A stretch of DNA of 64,000 nt from Flavobacterium terrae (GCF_900142035.1 NZ_FQZI01000003.1:479237-543236), one strand, 5' to 3'. Positions 57,010 to 64,000 are shown, numbered from the stretch's first letter. Notes: generated from the letters alone by a model not told the origin. Numbers and translations are program-made.

Positions 57010-59456
57010 TAATAATCGACATTTACAACAACCTTAATACTTCTGTATTGAGAAATAGCATCAAAACTATTCAGTATTTTCTGGATAGTTTTTTTTGTGT
57101 TACCTAAATGATACTCTTGTGGAATCTTGATTAAAATAGTTCGGATATATTCGTTTCTTATTTTGCTCACAGGAGGTTCTTCGGGACCAAGAACTGGAAT
57201 ATCAAACTGTTGCTTTAAAACTTGATATAACCACATGGAACCTTCTTTAAGTTTATCAAAATCTTTATGCTTCAAGGTCAGTTTTATTAGTTTATAATAT
57301 GGCGGATACTTGTATATGTATCTTTCATATAATTGTTCTTTAAACATTCCTTGATAATCGTTATTAGTAACCTGCTGAATAGTATTATGTAAAGGATTAT
57401 AGGTTTGAATAATCACTTTTCCTTTTTTATCTGATCGTCCTGCCCTACCCGACACTTGTGTCATCATCTGATAACTTCGTTCAAATGCTCTAAAATCTGG
57501 GAAATACAGCATCGAATCAGCATTCAAGATCCCCACAATAGATACATTGTCGAAATCTAAACCTTTGGCTAGCATTTGGGTTCCAACTAAAACATCTATC
57601 TCTCTATTTTTAAAGCTATCAATTAACTTTTCAAAAGCATACTTCCCTCTGGTAGTATCTTGATCCATTCTCTTGATATTCTTATTTGGGAATAAATTAT
57701 TAAGTTCTAATTCAATTTGCTCTGTACCAAACCCTTTTGAAGTTAAATCGATACTTGAACAAGCATGACATCTTGTTGGTTTTGCTATCGTAAATCCGCA
57801 ATAATGGCAACGCAACTGGTTTTTGAATTTGTGATATGTTAAACTCACATCACATTGTGTACATTGAGGGACATGACCGCAGGTCATACATTCGATGACT
57901 GGAGAATATCCGCGTCGGTTTTGAAATAAAATAACTTGTTCCCCTAAAGACAGTGCTTCTGTTATTGCATCAATCAAAGATTGACTGAAATGACCTGTCA
58001 TTTTTTTTCTAAAATAGGCATCCTTCAAATCGACTAAATGAATTTCAGGCATAATCGCGTTACCAAAGCGTTTATGCAACTCAACCAATCCATATTTCCC
58101 TTTTTGCGTATTAAAATACGTTTCAACACTAGGAGTTGCAGATCCAAGTAATACTTTAGCTCCATGAAAATTTGCTAAAACTATGGCAGCATCACGTGCA
58201 TGATATCTAGGAGCAGGATCTACTTGTTTGAAAGTTGCTTCGTGCTCTTCGTCAATAATTACAAAACCAAGATCTTGAAAAGGTAAAAACAAGGCTGACC
58301 TTGCTCCTATTACAACTTGAGCTTTATCTGATTTATTTAAAACCTGATTCCAAACTTCAACCCTTTCATTATTACTATATTTTGAATGAAAAACCGCCAC
58401 TTTATTACCAAAGTATTTGGTTAATCTAGTAACTAATTGAGTAGTTAATGCAATCTCAGGCAGGAGATACAATACTTTTTTTTCTTGCTGAAGAAATTCT
58501 TCAATCAATTTAATATAAACTTCTGTTTTACCAGATGCTGTAACTCCATGCAACAAACAAACATCTTTCTCAGTCAAAACATTTTTTATTTCTTGAAATG
58601 CCTGATACTGATCTTCACTGAGTACTATTTTGTTTTCATCAACATCATCAAAAGAAACTCTATCATGCTGAATATAATATTCTTCAAAAATTTCTTTATC
58701 AATTAATGCTTTAACAATTGCTGATGATGAACCCGAATACTCTGTTAATTGTTTAACCGAAATAGGTGTTTTTTGAGAAGCCTTTAACTGAAAATAACTT
58801 AGCAATAATTCCTTTTGCTTTTGAGCATTTTTAAGAATTTGAAGTAAATCCTCTAACTTATTACTTGACTCAAATTCAGGAATTAATCGAATATAACGAA
58901 CCAATTTGGGCTTATATTCTTCAACCATCTCCTCTTGTAGAGTTATGATATTTTTAGATAATAATTGCTGAATAACAGGAAATACTTTCCTTTTATTTAC
59001 TATCGAAGCTGCTTCGCTAATTTTAATTGCACTTTGTTGAGATAAAGCTTCTATGAGTAAAAACTCTTCGTCAGAAAGTTCATTTTTATCAACAAAAGAA
59101 TCTTTTACAGGAGAGATTAAAGTTTCGCTTTCTAATATCAATGCCGAAGGTAAAGCGCTTTTATACACTTCACCTATCGAACACATATAGTAAGATGCAA
59201 TCCACTGCCAATGCTTTAATTGCATTTCAGTAACTAAAGGTACATCATCAATGATTTGATGAATTTCTTTGGCTTCATATAACAATGGTTCTACATTATG
59301 CAGTTCCATTACTAAACCTGTGTAGAATTTTGTTTTACCAAAAGAAACCGCCACTCTCATGCCGGGTTTCAAGAATTCAAACTCTGCTTCAGAAACTCTA
59401 TAAGTAAAAGTCTGAGGTAGTGAAAGTGGTAAAATAACTTCTACAAAAAAGTGCAT
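57006..59456 (-). CDS. priA: Primosomal protein N' (replication restart helicase PriA)
   Basis: The 816-residue helicase has the N-terminal 3'-end-binding domain (FVEVILPLSLPQTFTYRV), Walker A GVTASGKTEVYI, the DEEH box in FVIIDEEHEATFKQ and GSATPSVETY. The zinc-binding cysteines (CMTCGHVPQCTQCDVSLTYH, CHYCGF, CHACSS) and GTQMLAKGLDFDNV follow. It restarts stalled replication forks. It is one base from the DUF2147 gene and overlaps the LytTR gene at its end. Confidence 0.97.
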   Translation of the reverse strand: MHFFVEVILPLSLPQTFTYRVSEAEFEFLKPGMRVAVSFGKTKFYTGLVMELHNVEPLLYEAKEIHQIIDDVPLVTEMQLKHWQWIASYYMCSIGEVYKSALPSALILESETLISPVKDSFVDKNELSDEEFLLIEALSQQSAIKISEAASIVNKRKVFPVIQQLLSKNIITLQEEMVEEYKPKLVRYIRLIPEFESSNKLEDLLQILKNAQKQKELLLSYFQLKASQKTPISVKQLTEYSGSSSAIVKALIDKEIFEEYYIQHDRVSFDDVDENKIVLSEDQYQAFQEIKNVLTEKDVCLLHGVTASGKTEVYIKLIEEFLQQEKKVLYLLPEIALTTQLVTRLTKYFGNKVAVFHSKYSNNERVEVWNQVLNKSDKAQVVIGARSALFLPFQDLGFVIIDEEHEATFKQVDPAPRYHARDAAIVLANFHGAKVLLGSATPSVETYFNTQKGKYGLVELHKRFGNAIMPEIHLVDLKDAYFRKKMTGHFSQSLIDAITEALSLGEQVILFQNRRGYSPVIECMTCGHVPQCTQCDVSLTYHKFKNQLRCHYCGFTIAKPTRCHACSSIDLTSKGFGTEQIELELNNLFPNKNIKRMDQDTTRGKYAFEKLIDSFKNREIDVLVGTQMLAKGLDFDNVSIVGILNADSMLYFPDFRAFERSYQMMTQVSGRAGRSDKKGKVIIQTYNPLHNTIQQVTNNDYQGMFKEQLYERYIYKYPPYYKLIKLTLKHKDFDKLKEGSMWLYQVLKQQFDIPVLGPEEPPVSKIRNEYIRTILIKIPQEYHLGNTKKTIQKILNSFDAISQYRSIKVVVNVDYY

Positions 59457-59878
59457 TATTTAATTCTAATCCAAGTTTGAGAACGACCAATAAGAGAAAT
59501 ACCCATATAGCCTCTAACTTCAAGTTTTTCTTTACCAACAGTTTTGATCATGCATTTGTAATGACTTCCTGATTCTGGATCAAGGATTTTCCCACCAGAA
59601 TATTCATCTCCATCTTTAGAAAGACCTTTAATAATAACCAATCCTAAAACTGGCTTATTTTTATCTGCTCCTTCACATTTAGTACATGTATTATCTCGTC
59701 TTGCTTCATTAAAAATTTCAATTATTTTCCCATAAATTTTTCCGTTAGACTCATAAATCTCCACAATTGATTTAGCTTGATTTGTTTTGTCATCGATTGT
59801 TTTCCATTTTCCTAAAACAGATTGAGAATACATTTGGGAAATACCAAAAATTAAAAATAGTAAGAAAGTTTTTTTCAT
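59456..59878 (-). CDS. DUF2147 secreted protein
   Basis: The 140-residue protein has a signal peptide (MKKTFLLFLIFGISQMYSQ) and the DUF2147 pattern: SVLGKWKTIDDKTNQAKSIVEIYESNGKIYGKIIEI, a CTKCEG pair of cysteines, then GGKILDPESGSHYKCMIK and RGYMGISLIGRSQTW. It is predicted periplasmic, lipocalin-like. It overlaps YihY upstream and priA downstream by single bases, so all three are tightly coupled. Function unknown. Confidence 0.92.
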   Translation of the reverse strand: MKKTFLLFLIFGISQMYSQSVLGKWKTIDDKTNQAKSIVEIYESNGKIYGKIIEIFNEARRDNTCTKCEGADKNKPVLGLVIIKGLSKDGDEYSGGKILDPESGSHYKCMIKTVGKEKLEVRGYMGISLIGRSQTWIRIK

Positions 59879-60825
59879 TATAAATGGGGATTTTTAGTAG
59901 GATGCTGTCTTAGCTTTGCAATTGAGGCATCTAATTCGAAGCCTAAAAGCAATACCATACAGTTAATCCAGAGGTAAAACATAAATATTAATAAAGTTCC
60001 TATAGAGCCGTAAAGCTCATTATATTTTGAAAATTTGACTACCCAAATTCCAAAAAAGTAAGATGAAACTACAATTAAAATAGTTGTAAAAACTGTACCA
60101 ATTGTAATTAATTTTTTCTTTTTAGATTGCTTAATTCCGTATTTGAATAAAATTGCTGTTGCCAGCATTATCATTAAAACAATAAAAATATACCTTCCTA
60201 ATTCTAAGAGTGAAATTTTATCAGAAACTCTATTAGTCAACACATCTTGAATAATCGTTTTTTGAATAAATATTTCTAAAACAATTATTGCTGTTACTGT
60301 TATAATTAACACCATTGTCAATAAAAGAGAAATTAACAATGCTACAAAATATTGTCTAAAATAAGGTCTTTTGACAGTTATGTGCTGAGATGTTTCGAAA
60401 CCGCTCATAACAGCATTTACACCATTAGTCATTAAAAAAACAGACAAAATAACCCCTGATGAAAGTAATCCTGAATGACTGTTATGCAAAATGTCGTTAA
60501 TAATATTTTTAATAGCATCAAAAGTTGTTGGAGGTACATTTTCTTGCACAAAAGCCATAAAATCATCTTGAAAACCTTCGATTGGAATGTAAGGAATTAA
60601 ATTTAGTATAAATAAAGCAAATGGAAACAAAGCCATAAAGAAGCTAAAGGCAATTGCAGCAGCTCTGTAACTTATACCTCCTTGCAAAACTCCAGACAAA
60701 TAAAAATCAATGAGACCAAATAACGAAACACCCTGCAGCCATGGCAATTTAATATTATCTAAAACAATTACTAATTGTTTGACAACAGGTATTTTCTTTA
60801 AAAAATGCTCAGTTTCTGTAGACAC
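59878..60825 (-). CDS. YihY/BrkB-family inner membrane protein
   Basis: The 315-residue protein has six predicted membrane helices and the family motifs GGISYRAAAIAFSFFMALFPFALFILNLIPYIP near the start, LSVFLMTNGVNAVMSGFE in the middle and LYGSIGTLLIFMFYLWINCMVLLLGFELDA near the end. The family is widespread; a role as RNase BN was retracted and the real function is unknown. nadC lies 41 bp upstream and DUF2147 overlaps its stop. Confidence 0.94.
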   Translation of the reverse strand: MSTETEHFLKKIPVVKQLVIVLDNIKLPWLQGVSLFGLIDFYLSGVLQGGISYRAAAIAFSFFMALFPFALFILNLIPYIPIEGFQDDFMAFVQENVPPTTFDAIKNIINDILHNSHSGLLSSGVILSVFLMTNGVNAVMSGFETSQHITVKRPYFRQYFVALLISLLLTMVLIITVTAIIVLEIFIQKTIIQDVLTNRVSDKISLLELGRYIFIVLMIMLATAILFKYGIKQSKKKKLITIGTVFTTILIVVSSYFFGIWVVKFSKYNELYGSIGTLLIFMFYLWINCMVLLLGFELDASIAKLRQHPTKNPHL

Positions 60826-60866
60826 TTCGTATTAGTATATTTTAATTTAATTTATTAAGAAACAAT

Positions 60867-61727
60867 TTAATCAATTGCTTTAAGAGACAAATCCATATTG
60901 TAAATTGAATGTGTTAACGCTCCCGAAGAAACATAATTTACACCACATTCTGCGTACTGACGAACTGTTTTTTCGTTGATTCCTCCCGAAGATTCTGTTA
61001 AACATTTAGTACCAATCATTTGCACCGCTTTTTTAGTATCTTCAAAATTAAAGTTGTCCAGTAATATTCTGTAAACTCCTTCGTTTTCTAGAATTTCAGC
61101 AACTTCATTAAGATTTCTCGCTTCAACAATAATCTTTAAATCAAGATTATTTTCCTTAAGGTATTTGTTTGTCTTTTCAATTGCTTTTGTAATTCCACCA
61201 GCAAAATCATTATGATTATCTTTAAGCATAATCATATCATACAAAGCAAATCTATGGTTTTCGCCACCAGCAATTTTTACAGCCCATTTTTCAAGAGCTC
61301 TAATTCCAGGAGTTGTTTTTCGAGTATCTAAAATTTTAGTTTTTGTTCCGTCTAAAATATCAACAAACACCTTTGTTTTAGTTGCAATGGCACTCATGCG
61401 CTGCATCGCATTTAAAACCAAGCGTTCTGCTTTAAGTATCGATTGCGAACTTCCAGAGACATGAAATGCAACATCTCCATATTTAACACTAGCACCGTCA
61501 TTGATAAATTGTTCTATTTCAAGTTCAGGATCTACATACTTAAAAACCATCTTAGCAAACTCAATACCTGCTATAACGCCTTCATCTTTAACTAATAACT
61601 TAGCTTTACCTTTTGCACTTGTAGGTATACAGGCTAATGAACTATGATCACCATCACCTACATCCTCTCGAATTGCGTTTGCAATAATTATTTGAAGTTC
61701 CTTTTGAAATTGCTCTTCTGAAATCAT
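60867..61727 (-). CDS. nadC: Nicotinate-nucleotide pyrophosphorylase (carboxylating)
   Basis: The 286-residue enzyme has EDVGDGDHSSLACIP, AERLVLNAMQRMSAIATKTK, ILDTRKTTPGIRALEKWAVKIAGGENHRFALYDMIMLKDNH and ESSGGINEKTVRQYAECGVNYVSSGALTHS, all diagnostic of NadC. It converts quinolinate and PRPP to nicotinate mononucleotide in de novo NAD synthesis. It is the last core gene before the recombinase region. In several flavobacteria I recall rlmH next to it; none is seen here. Confidence 0.97.
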   Translation of the reverse strand: MISEEQFQKELQIIIANAIREDVGDGDHSSLACIPTSAKGKAKLLVKDEGVIAGIEFAKMVFKYVDPELEIEQFINDGASVKYGDVAFHVSGSSQSILKAERLVLNAMQRMSAIATKTKVFVDILDGTKTKILDTRKTTPGIRALEKWAVKIAGGENHRFALYDMIMLKDNHNDFAGGITKAIEKTNKYLKENNLDLKIIVEARNLNEVAEILENEGVYRILLDNFNFEDTKKAVQMIGTKCLTESSGGINEKTVRQYAECGVNYVSSGALTHSIYNMDLSLKAID

Positions 61728-62071
61728 ATAAAATTGTAATAATAGGCTAAAATACTATATATTTTTAAATATTAAATTTTTTAAAAACCTAAATCAAAAT
61801 TTAGGCCGAAAGTTATTTTACAAGAAAAAATTGCAATTTTATTACATGAACAATTTATCACTTTTTACATTTGAAATAGGTTTGAATAAAGTCTAAAAAG
61901 TGTTTATCGTACAATGTAAAAAAAATCATACTAAAATACGCCTGTTAAACAATTAGTTAAGTTAAAAAAGAATCAAACACTAAGTAACTTTGGCATTCTA
62001 CAACAAATATGATAGCACTATTTAGCTAAAATATTCAAATAAAATTGTGATAAGACATAGTCACCATTCTT
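61728..62071 (+). other. Intergenic region without a gene, one orphan promoter element
   Basis: This AT-rich stretch has no credible reading frame. A plus-strand TAACTTTG (61985-61992) matches the -7 consensus but lies 270 bp before the next gene, so it would produce a long leader or a small RNA. No tRNA or recognisable attachment-site duplication was found. It forms the boundary between core genes and the recombinase region. Confidence 0.5.
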
Positions 62072-62081
62072 GTTCGGGCTT

Positions 62082-62158
62082 AGTCGACTTATATACGGCT
62101 TTGATACGGCTTTGATATGACTTAAAGTCGAAGTATATTCGAAGTATACTCAAGGCAT
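62082..62158 (+). repeat. Seven 11-bp phased repeats upstream of the recombinase
   Basis: Consecutive 11-bp units run without gaps: AGTCGACTTAT, ATACGGCTTTG, ATACGGCTTTG, ATATGACTTAA, AGTCGAAGTAT, ATTCGAAGTAT and ACTCAAGGCAT. Most share a C-G step at positions 4-5 and T-rich 3' parts. A degenerate unit, GTTCGGGCTT, precedes them at 62072. The period is close to one helical turn. Such arrays usually bind a protein cooperatively on one face. Confidence 0.7.
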
Positions 62159-62234
62159 TACTTACTTTATCTGTTCTCAAGAAACTAATTCGCCAAATTT
62201 ATCTGATTAAAGATTTTTATTTTTTAAAAAACAT

Positions 62235-62242
62235 TATTTTTG
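62235..62242 (+). promoter_or_regulatory. -7 element of the recombinase gene
   Basis: TATTTTTG matches TAnnTTTG and ends 21 bp before the ATG at 62264. An in-frame TTG overlaps the element and is not a likely start. Confidence 0.55.
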
Positions 62243-62263
62243 AGTTATTATAAGCCTTTAAAA

Positions 62264-63313
62264 ATGAATTGGAAAGCCAAAGCTGTTTTACATAAAAACA
62301 CACCTAGAATTGCTGTTTATTTTGAAAAAAACGCGGAATTTATTAGACAAATTAAGACTTTTGAAAATGCTTTATGGTCATCTAGTGAACGCTACTGGCA
62401 TTTACCTGACACCGAAGAAAACCGATTAAGCTTCAAAATTCCTCTATCAGAAACTTTTACTTTTACCCCTAGTCAAGAAAGAATTGAGAACATTACGGCT
62501 TTTAAGAATTATTTAACCTCCAAGCGCTATAGTTCAAATACAATAGCTACTTACTGTGATGCATTAAAATCTTTTTTGACTTTTTTTAACACAAAATCTA
62601 TAGATCAAATCACTAACGAAGATGTAATTTTATACAATAACAACTATATTTTAAAAAACAAATTATCATCTTCTTATCAAAATCAAATTGTAAATGCTAT
62701 AAAATTATTTTTTAAGACTGTTGAAGGAAAAACTATTGAAATTGAAAAAATTCATCGTCCAAAAAGAGAAAAAAAGCTTCCGAATGTACTAAGTAAAGAA
62801 GAAATAAAATTAATTTTAAATGCCCATGATAACATAAAACATAAATCTATGCTATCCTTACTATATAGCTGCGGTTTAAGAAGAAGTGAACTACTAAATT
62901 TAAAACTAACTGATATCGATTCTAAAAGAAATATAATTACTGTAAGACAAGCGAAAGGAAAAAAAGACAGAATTGTACCTTTAAGCAATAAAATTTTAGA
63001 AATATTGAGAATTTATTACTTAGAGTGCAAACCAGTTTTTTGGTTATTTGAAGGACAACATAAGAAAGAACAATATTCTGAACAAAGTTTACAAAGCGTA
63101 TTCAAACAAGCGATAAAAAAAGCCAATATTACAAAACCAGCCACCTTACACTGGCTACGACATAGTTATGCCACACATTTATTAGAAAATGGAACAGATT
63201 TAAGATACATACAAGAGCTATTGGGACATAAAAGCAGTAAAACAACAGAAATTTATACCCATGTAAGCACTAAAAGTATCCAATTAATAAAAAGTCCATT
63301 TGATGACTTATGA
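62264..63313 (+). CDS. Tyrosine recombinase, XerD/IntI-like, heading a cassette array
   Basis: The 349-residue enzyme has an extra N-terminal module (1-65, ending YWHLPDTEEN), a SAM-like core-binding domain (about 72-155) and a catalytic domain. The catalytic residues are Arg206 (GLRRSEL), a Lys in KGKKDR (231-236), His296 and Arg299 (HWLRH), His322 (LLGHKS) and Tyr331 (EIYTHV). The C-terminal KSPFDDL and ITKPATLHWLRHS closely recall IntI1. Between the Lys and His296 there are only about 60 residues, without the IntI-specific insertion. It is followed on the same strand by attC-like structures. Confidence 0.93.
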   Translation: MNWKAKAVLHKNTPRIAVYFEKNAEFIRQIKTFENALWSSSERYWHLPDTEENRLSFKIPLSETFTFTPSQERIENITAFKNYLTSKRYSSNTIATYCDALKSFLTFFNTKSIDQITNEDVILYNNNYILKNKLSSSYQNQIVNAIKLFFKTVEGKTIEIEKIHRPKREKKLPNVLSKEEIKLILNAHDNIKHKSMLSLLYSCGLRRSELLNLKLTDIDSKRNIITVRQAKGKKDRIVPLSNKILEILRIYYLECKPVFWLFEGQHKKEQYSEQSLQSVFKQAIKKANITKPATLHWLRHSYATHLLENGTDLRYIQELLGHKSSKTTEIYTHVSTKSIQLIKSPFDDL

Positions 63314-63332
63314 TTTTATTGTTACTTTAGCG

Positions 63333-63400
63333 AATAATCATAACAATAATCATACTTTTACCTTGCAAAAAGGACAGACATGTATGACAGTGTCATACAT
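63333..63400. repeat. Candidate attI: direct repeat plus 21-bp palindrome
   Basis: AATAATCATA occurs at 63333-63342 and 63345-63354 (period 12). Then ATGTATGACA (63380-63389), one G, and TGTCATACAT (63391-63400) form a perfect 10-bp inverted repeat. The first cassette boundary GTTAGCGG starts 9 bp later. Paired recombinase arms plus accessory repeats are typical of attachment sites, but binding is inferred only. Confidence 0.55.
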
Positions 63401-63409
63401 ATACACAAG

Positions 63410-63907
63410 TTAGCGGTCAGTTTAAGCAGCCTACACAGAAAAAATAATTCCAAAAAAATACGAGATGAATTTTGACGAAATAAATAACGAATTGAGTAAC
63501 CCAAAATTTAAACTTAATATTGCAAGTTTATTGATTAATATACATTCTACAAATCTTATAAATAGCTATTACTTAAAGTCAATACTAAAACGCCAAATTG
63601 AAATATTAGAATTGCAAAAAGGGAAAACAGGACAAGAACTTGAAACTTCTATAGAACTTGAAATCGAGAGATTAGATGACTTGTTTTCAGAATGGTTAAA
63701 AGAAGACTTGATAAACGTTATAAACGATTCTTCAACAGAATAATGAATAAAAAGCGTGAAATAAGGAAAACTTAAACCGAACCGCTAACAGCGGTTTGCA
63801 GCAATGGCTGCATCCGATTTTCCGTAGCCGGAAAATCGAAAGCCGAAACTTTTGCTATCTTTACAACAAACCAATAAAATCACGCCACTGCGGCAAGCCG
63901 CAGAGCG
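63410..63907 (+). mobile_element. Integron-type gene cassette 1 (498 bp)
   Basis: The proposed unit runs from the TT of GTTAGCGGT (63409-63417) to the G of GTTATATGC (63907-63915). The nine bases at its 5' end are exactly the reverse complement of ACCGCTAAC at 63781-63789, as in integron cassettes, where the 5' end completes the attC of the circular form. It holds one small gene and a 131-bp attC-like site. Excision has not been shown. Confidence 0.65.
63465..63743 (+). CDS. Cassette-borne small protein of unknown function
   Basis: The 92-residue product is almost entirely helical: MNFDEINNELSNPKFKLNIASLL, then YYLKSILKRQIEILELQ and a highly acidic C-terminal half (ELETSIELEIERLDDLFSEWLKEDL). 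It has no signal peptide, membrane segment or Cys. I recognise no family. One small gene in the same direction as the array, about 55 bp after the boundary, is the usual integron cassette layout. Confidence 0.7.
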   Translation: MNFDEINNELSNPKFKLNIASLLINIHSTNLINSYYLKSILKRQIEILELQKGKTGQELETSIELEIERLDDLFSEWLKEDLINVINDSSTE

Positions 63908-63915
63908 TTATATGC
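63781..63915 (+). other. attC-like recombination site between cassettes 1 and 2
   Basis: R'' is CGCTAAC (63783-63789) and R' is GTTATAT (63907-63913). Just inside, GCGGTTTGC (63791-63799) pairs with GCAAGCCGC (63893-63901) with one G-T wobble, giving L''/L'. The terminal sequence GCGTTATATGC closely resembles classical attC ends (GCGTTAGATGC). Inner hairpins TGCAGC/GCTGCA (63797-63812) and CGATTTTCC/GGAAAATCG (63815-63838) fill the variable part. It is visibly more GC-rich than its surroundings. R'' and R' deviate from the strict RYYYAAC/GTTRRRY consensus. Confidence 0.65.
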
Positions 63916-63947
63916 AAGCTTTGTAGCTACGTTGTAAAAATTCGAGT

Positions 63948-64000
63948 ATGAAAAATAAAATGCTTTATTTATTGTTGGTAATCTTAACTTTTTCTTGCTC
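63948..64000 (+). CDS. Start of a lipoprotein gene in cassette 2 (cut by window end)
   Basis: From the ATG at 63948 the frame reads MKNKMLYLLLVILTFSC, a lipoprotein signal peptide with lipobox TFSC, then runs off the window. It begins about 40 bp after the GTTATATGC boundary, matching the spacing in cassette 1. Nothing can be said of its function. Confidence 0.7.
   Translation, partial: MKNKMLYLLLVILTFSC

Noticed and set aside
62082..62158. CRISPR array
   Set aside because: The units are 11 bp and contiguous with no spacers, and no cas genes are present.
62240..62263. TTG at 62240 as the start of the recombinase
   Set aside because: It overlaps the -7 promoter element TATTTTTG; the ATG at 62264 gives a sensible N-terminus.
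62264..63313. Recombinase as part of a prophage or transposon
   Set aside because: No phage structural, transposition or relaxase genes are adjacent, and the downstream structure fits cassettes better. The window ends too soon to exclude it fully.
62264..64000. Canonical class of integron with a standard IntI
   Set aside because: The IntI-specific insertion appears to be missing, the gene is co-oriented with the cassettes, and the core sites deviate from GTTRRRY. I therefore call it integron-like only.

Overview
The window looks like a chromosomal segment of a Flavobacterium-like member of the Bacteroidota. It is AT-rich. Its proteins include type IX secretion (Por) C-terminal tails, the Bacteroidetes form of RNA polymerase omega, the bamD-rpoZ-coaBC-DUF4835-recN block, an RprX/RprY-like two-component pair, and several Bacteroidetes-only DUF families. 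Many genes are preceded by the Bacteroidetes -7 promoter element TAnnTTTG, sometimes with TTTG about 19 bp upstream. No rRNA, tRNA or CRISPR array was recognised.

Layout. 1-4.8 kb: the 3' end of fumarylacetoacetase, secreted and lipoprotein genes of unknown role, a beta-propeller protein, and a secreted amidase with a type IX tail. 4.9-7.7 kb (minus): DUF1398, DinB-like, a Crp-like regulator, YtxJ and an archaemetzincin-like lipoprotein; the last three are tightly packed. 7.9-13.3 kb (plus): clpB behind a 27-bp direct repeat, then an ABC ATPase and its probable membrane partner. 13.4-22.8 kb: small envelope proteins, an epimerase-GNAT-DUF3575 run, a subtilase lipoprotein, smpB, a very large DUF3857/transglutaminase protein, and pcm. 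22.9-30.7 kb (plus): oxidoreductase, 3-hydroxyacyl-CoA dehydrogenase, DUF1015, YggS, a four-helix-bundle gene in a repeat-flanked unit, an exonuclease/GIY-YIG fusion, miaA and acyl-ACP thioesterase. 30.8-47.7 kb (minus): the two-component pair, coaE, a glycosyltransferase, two large type IX-sorted proteins, fabV, recN, DUF4835, coaBC, rpoZ, bamD, dapA and DUF6913. 47.8-49.5 kb (plus): a 5'-nucleotidase split into two genes. 49.5-61.7 kb (mostly minus): three overlapping YhhN-like membrane genes after ligA, DUF6495, a sterol-desaturase-like enzyme, rplI-rpsR-rpsF, a LytTR regulator (plus), priA, DUF2147, YihY and nadC.

The most unusual part is the right end (about 62.0-64.0 kb). A tyrosine recombinase is followed on the same strand by what looks like an integron-type gene-cassette array. 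The first cassette begins at GTTAGCGGT, and the exact reverse complement of those nine bases opens a 131-bp attC-like site at the cassette's 3' end. A second pairing box (L''/L') lies inside that site, which ends at GTTATATGC, where a second cassette begins. The recombinase resembles IntI at its C-terminus but appears to lack the IntI-specific insertion, carries an extra N-terminal domain, and points toward the cassettes instead of away from them. A 21-bp palindrome and a short direct repeat lie between recombinase and cassette 1 (candidate attI). A helically phased 11-bp repeat array lies upstream of the recombinase. The window ends inside cassette 2, so the size of the array cannot be seen.

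Two copies of a structured intergenic element (near 1.15 kb and 29.0 kb) share sequence blocks with compensatory stem changes. They are probably a flavobacterial structured RNA family.
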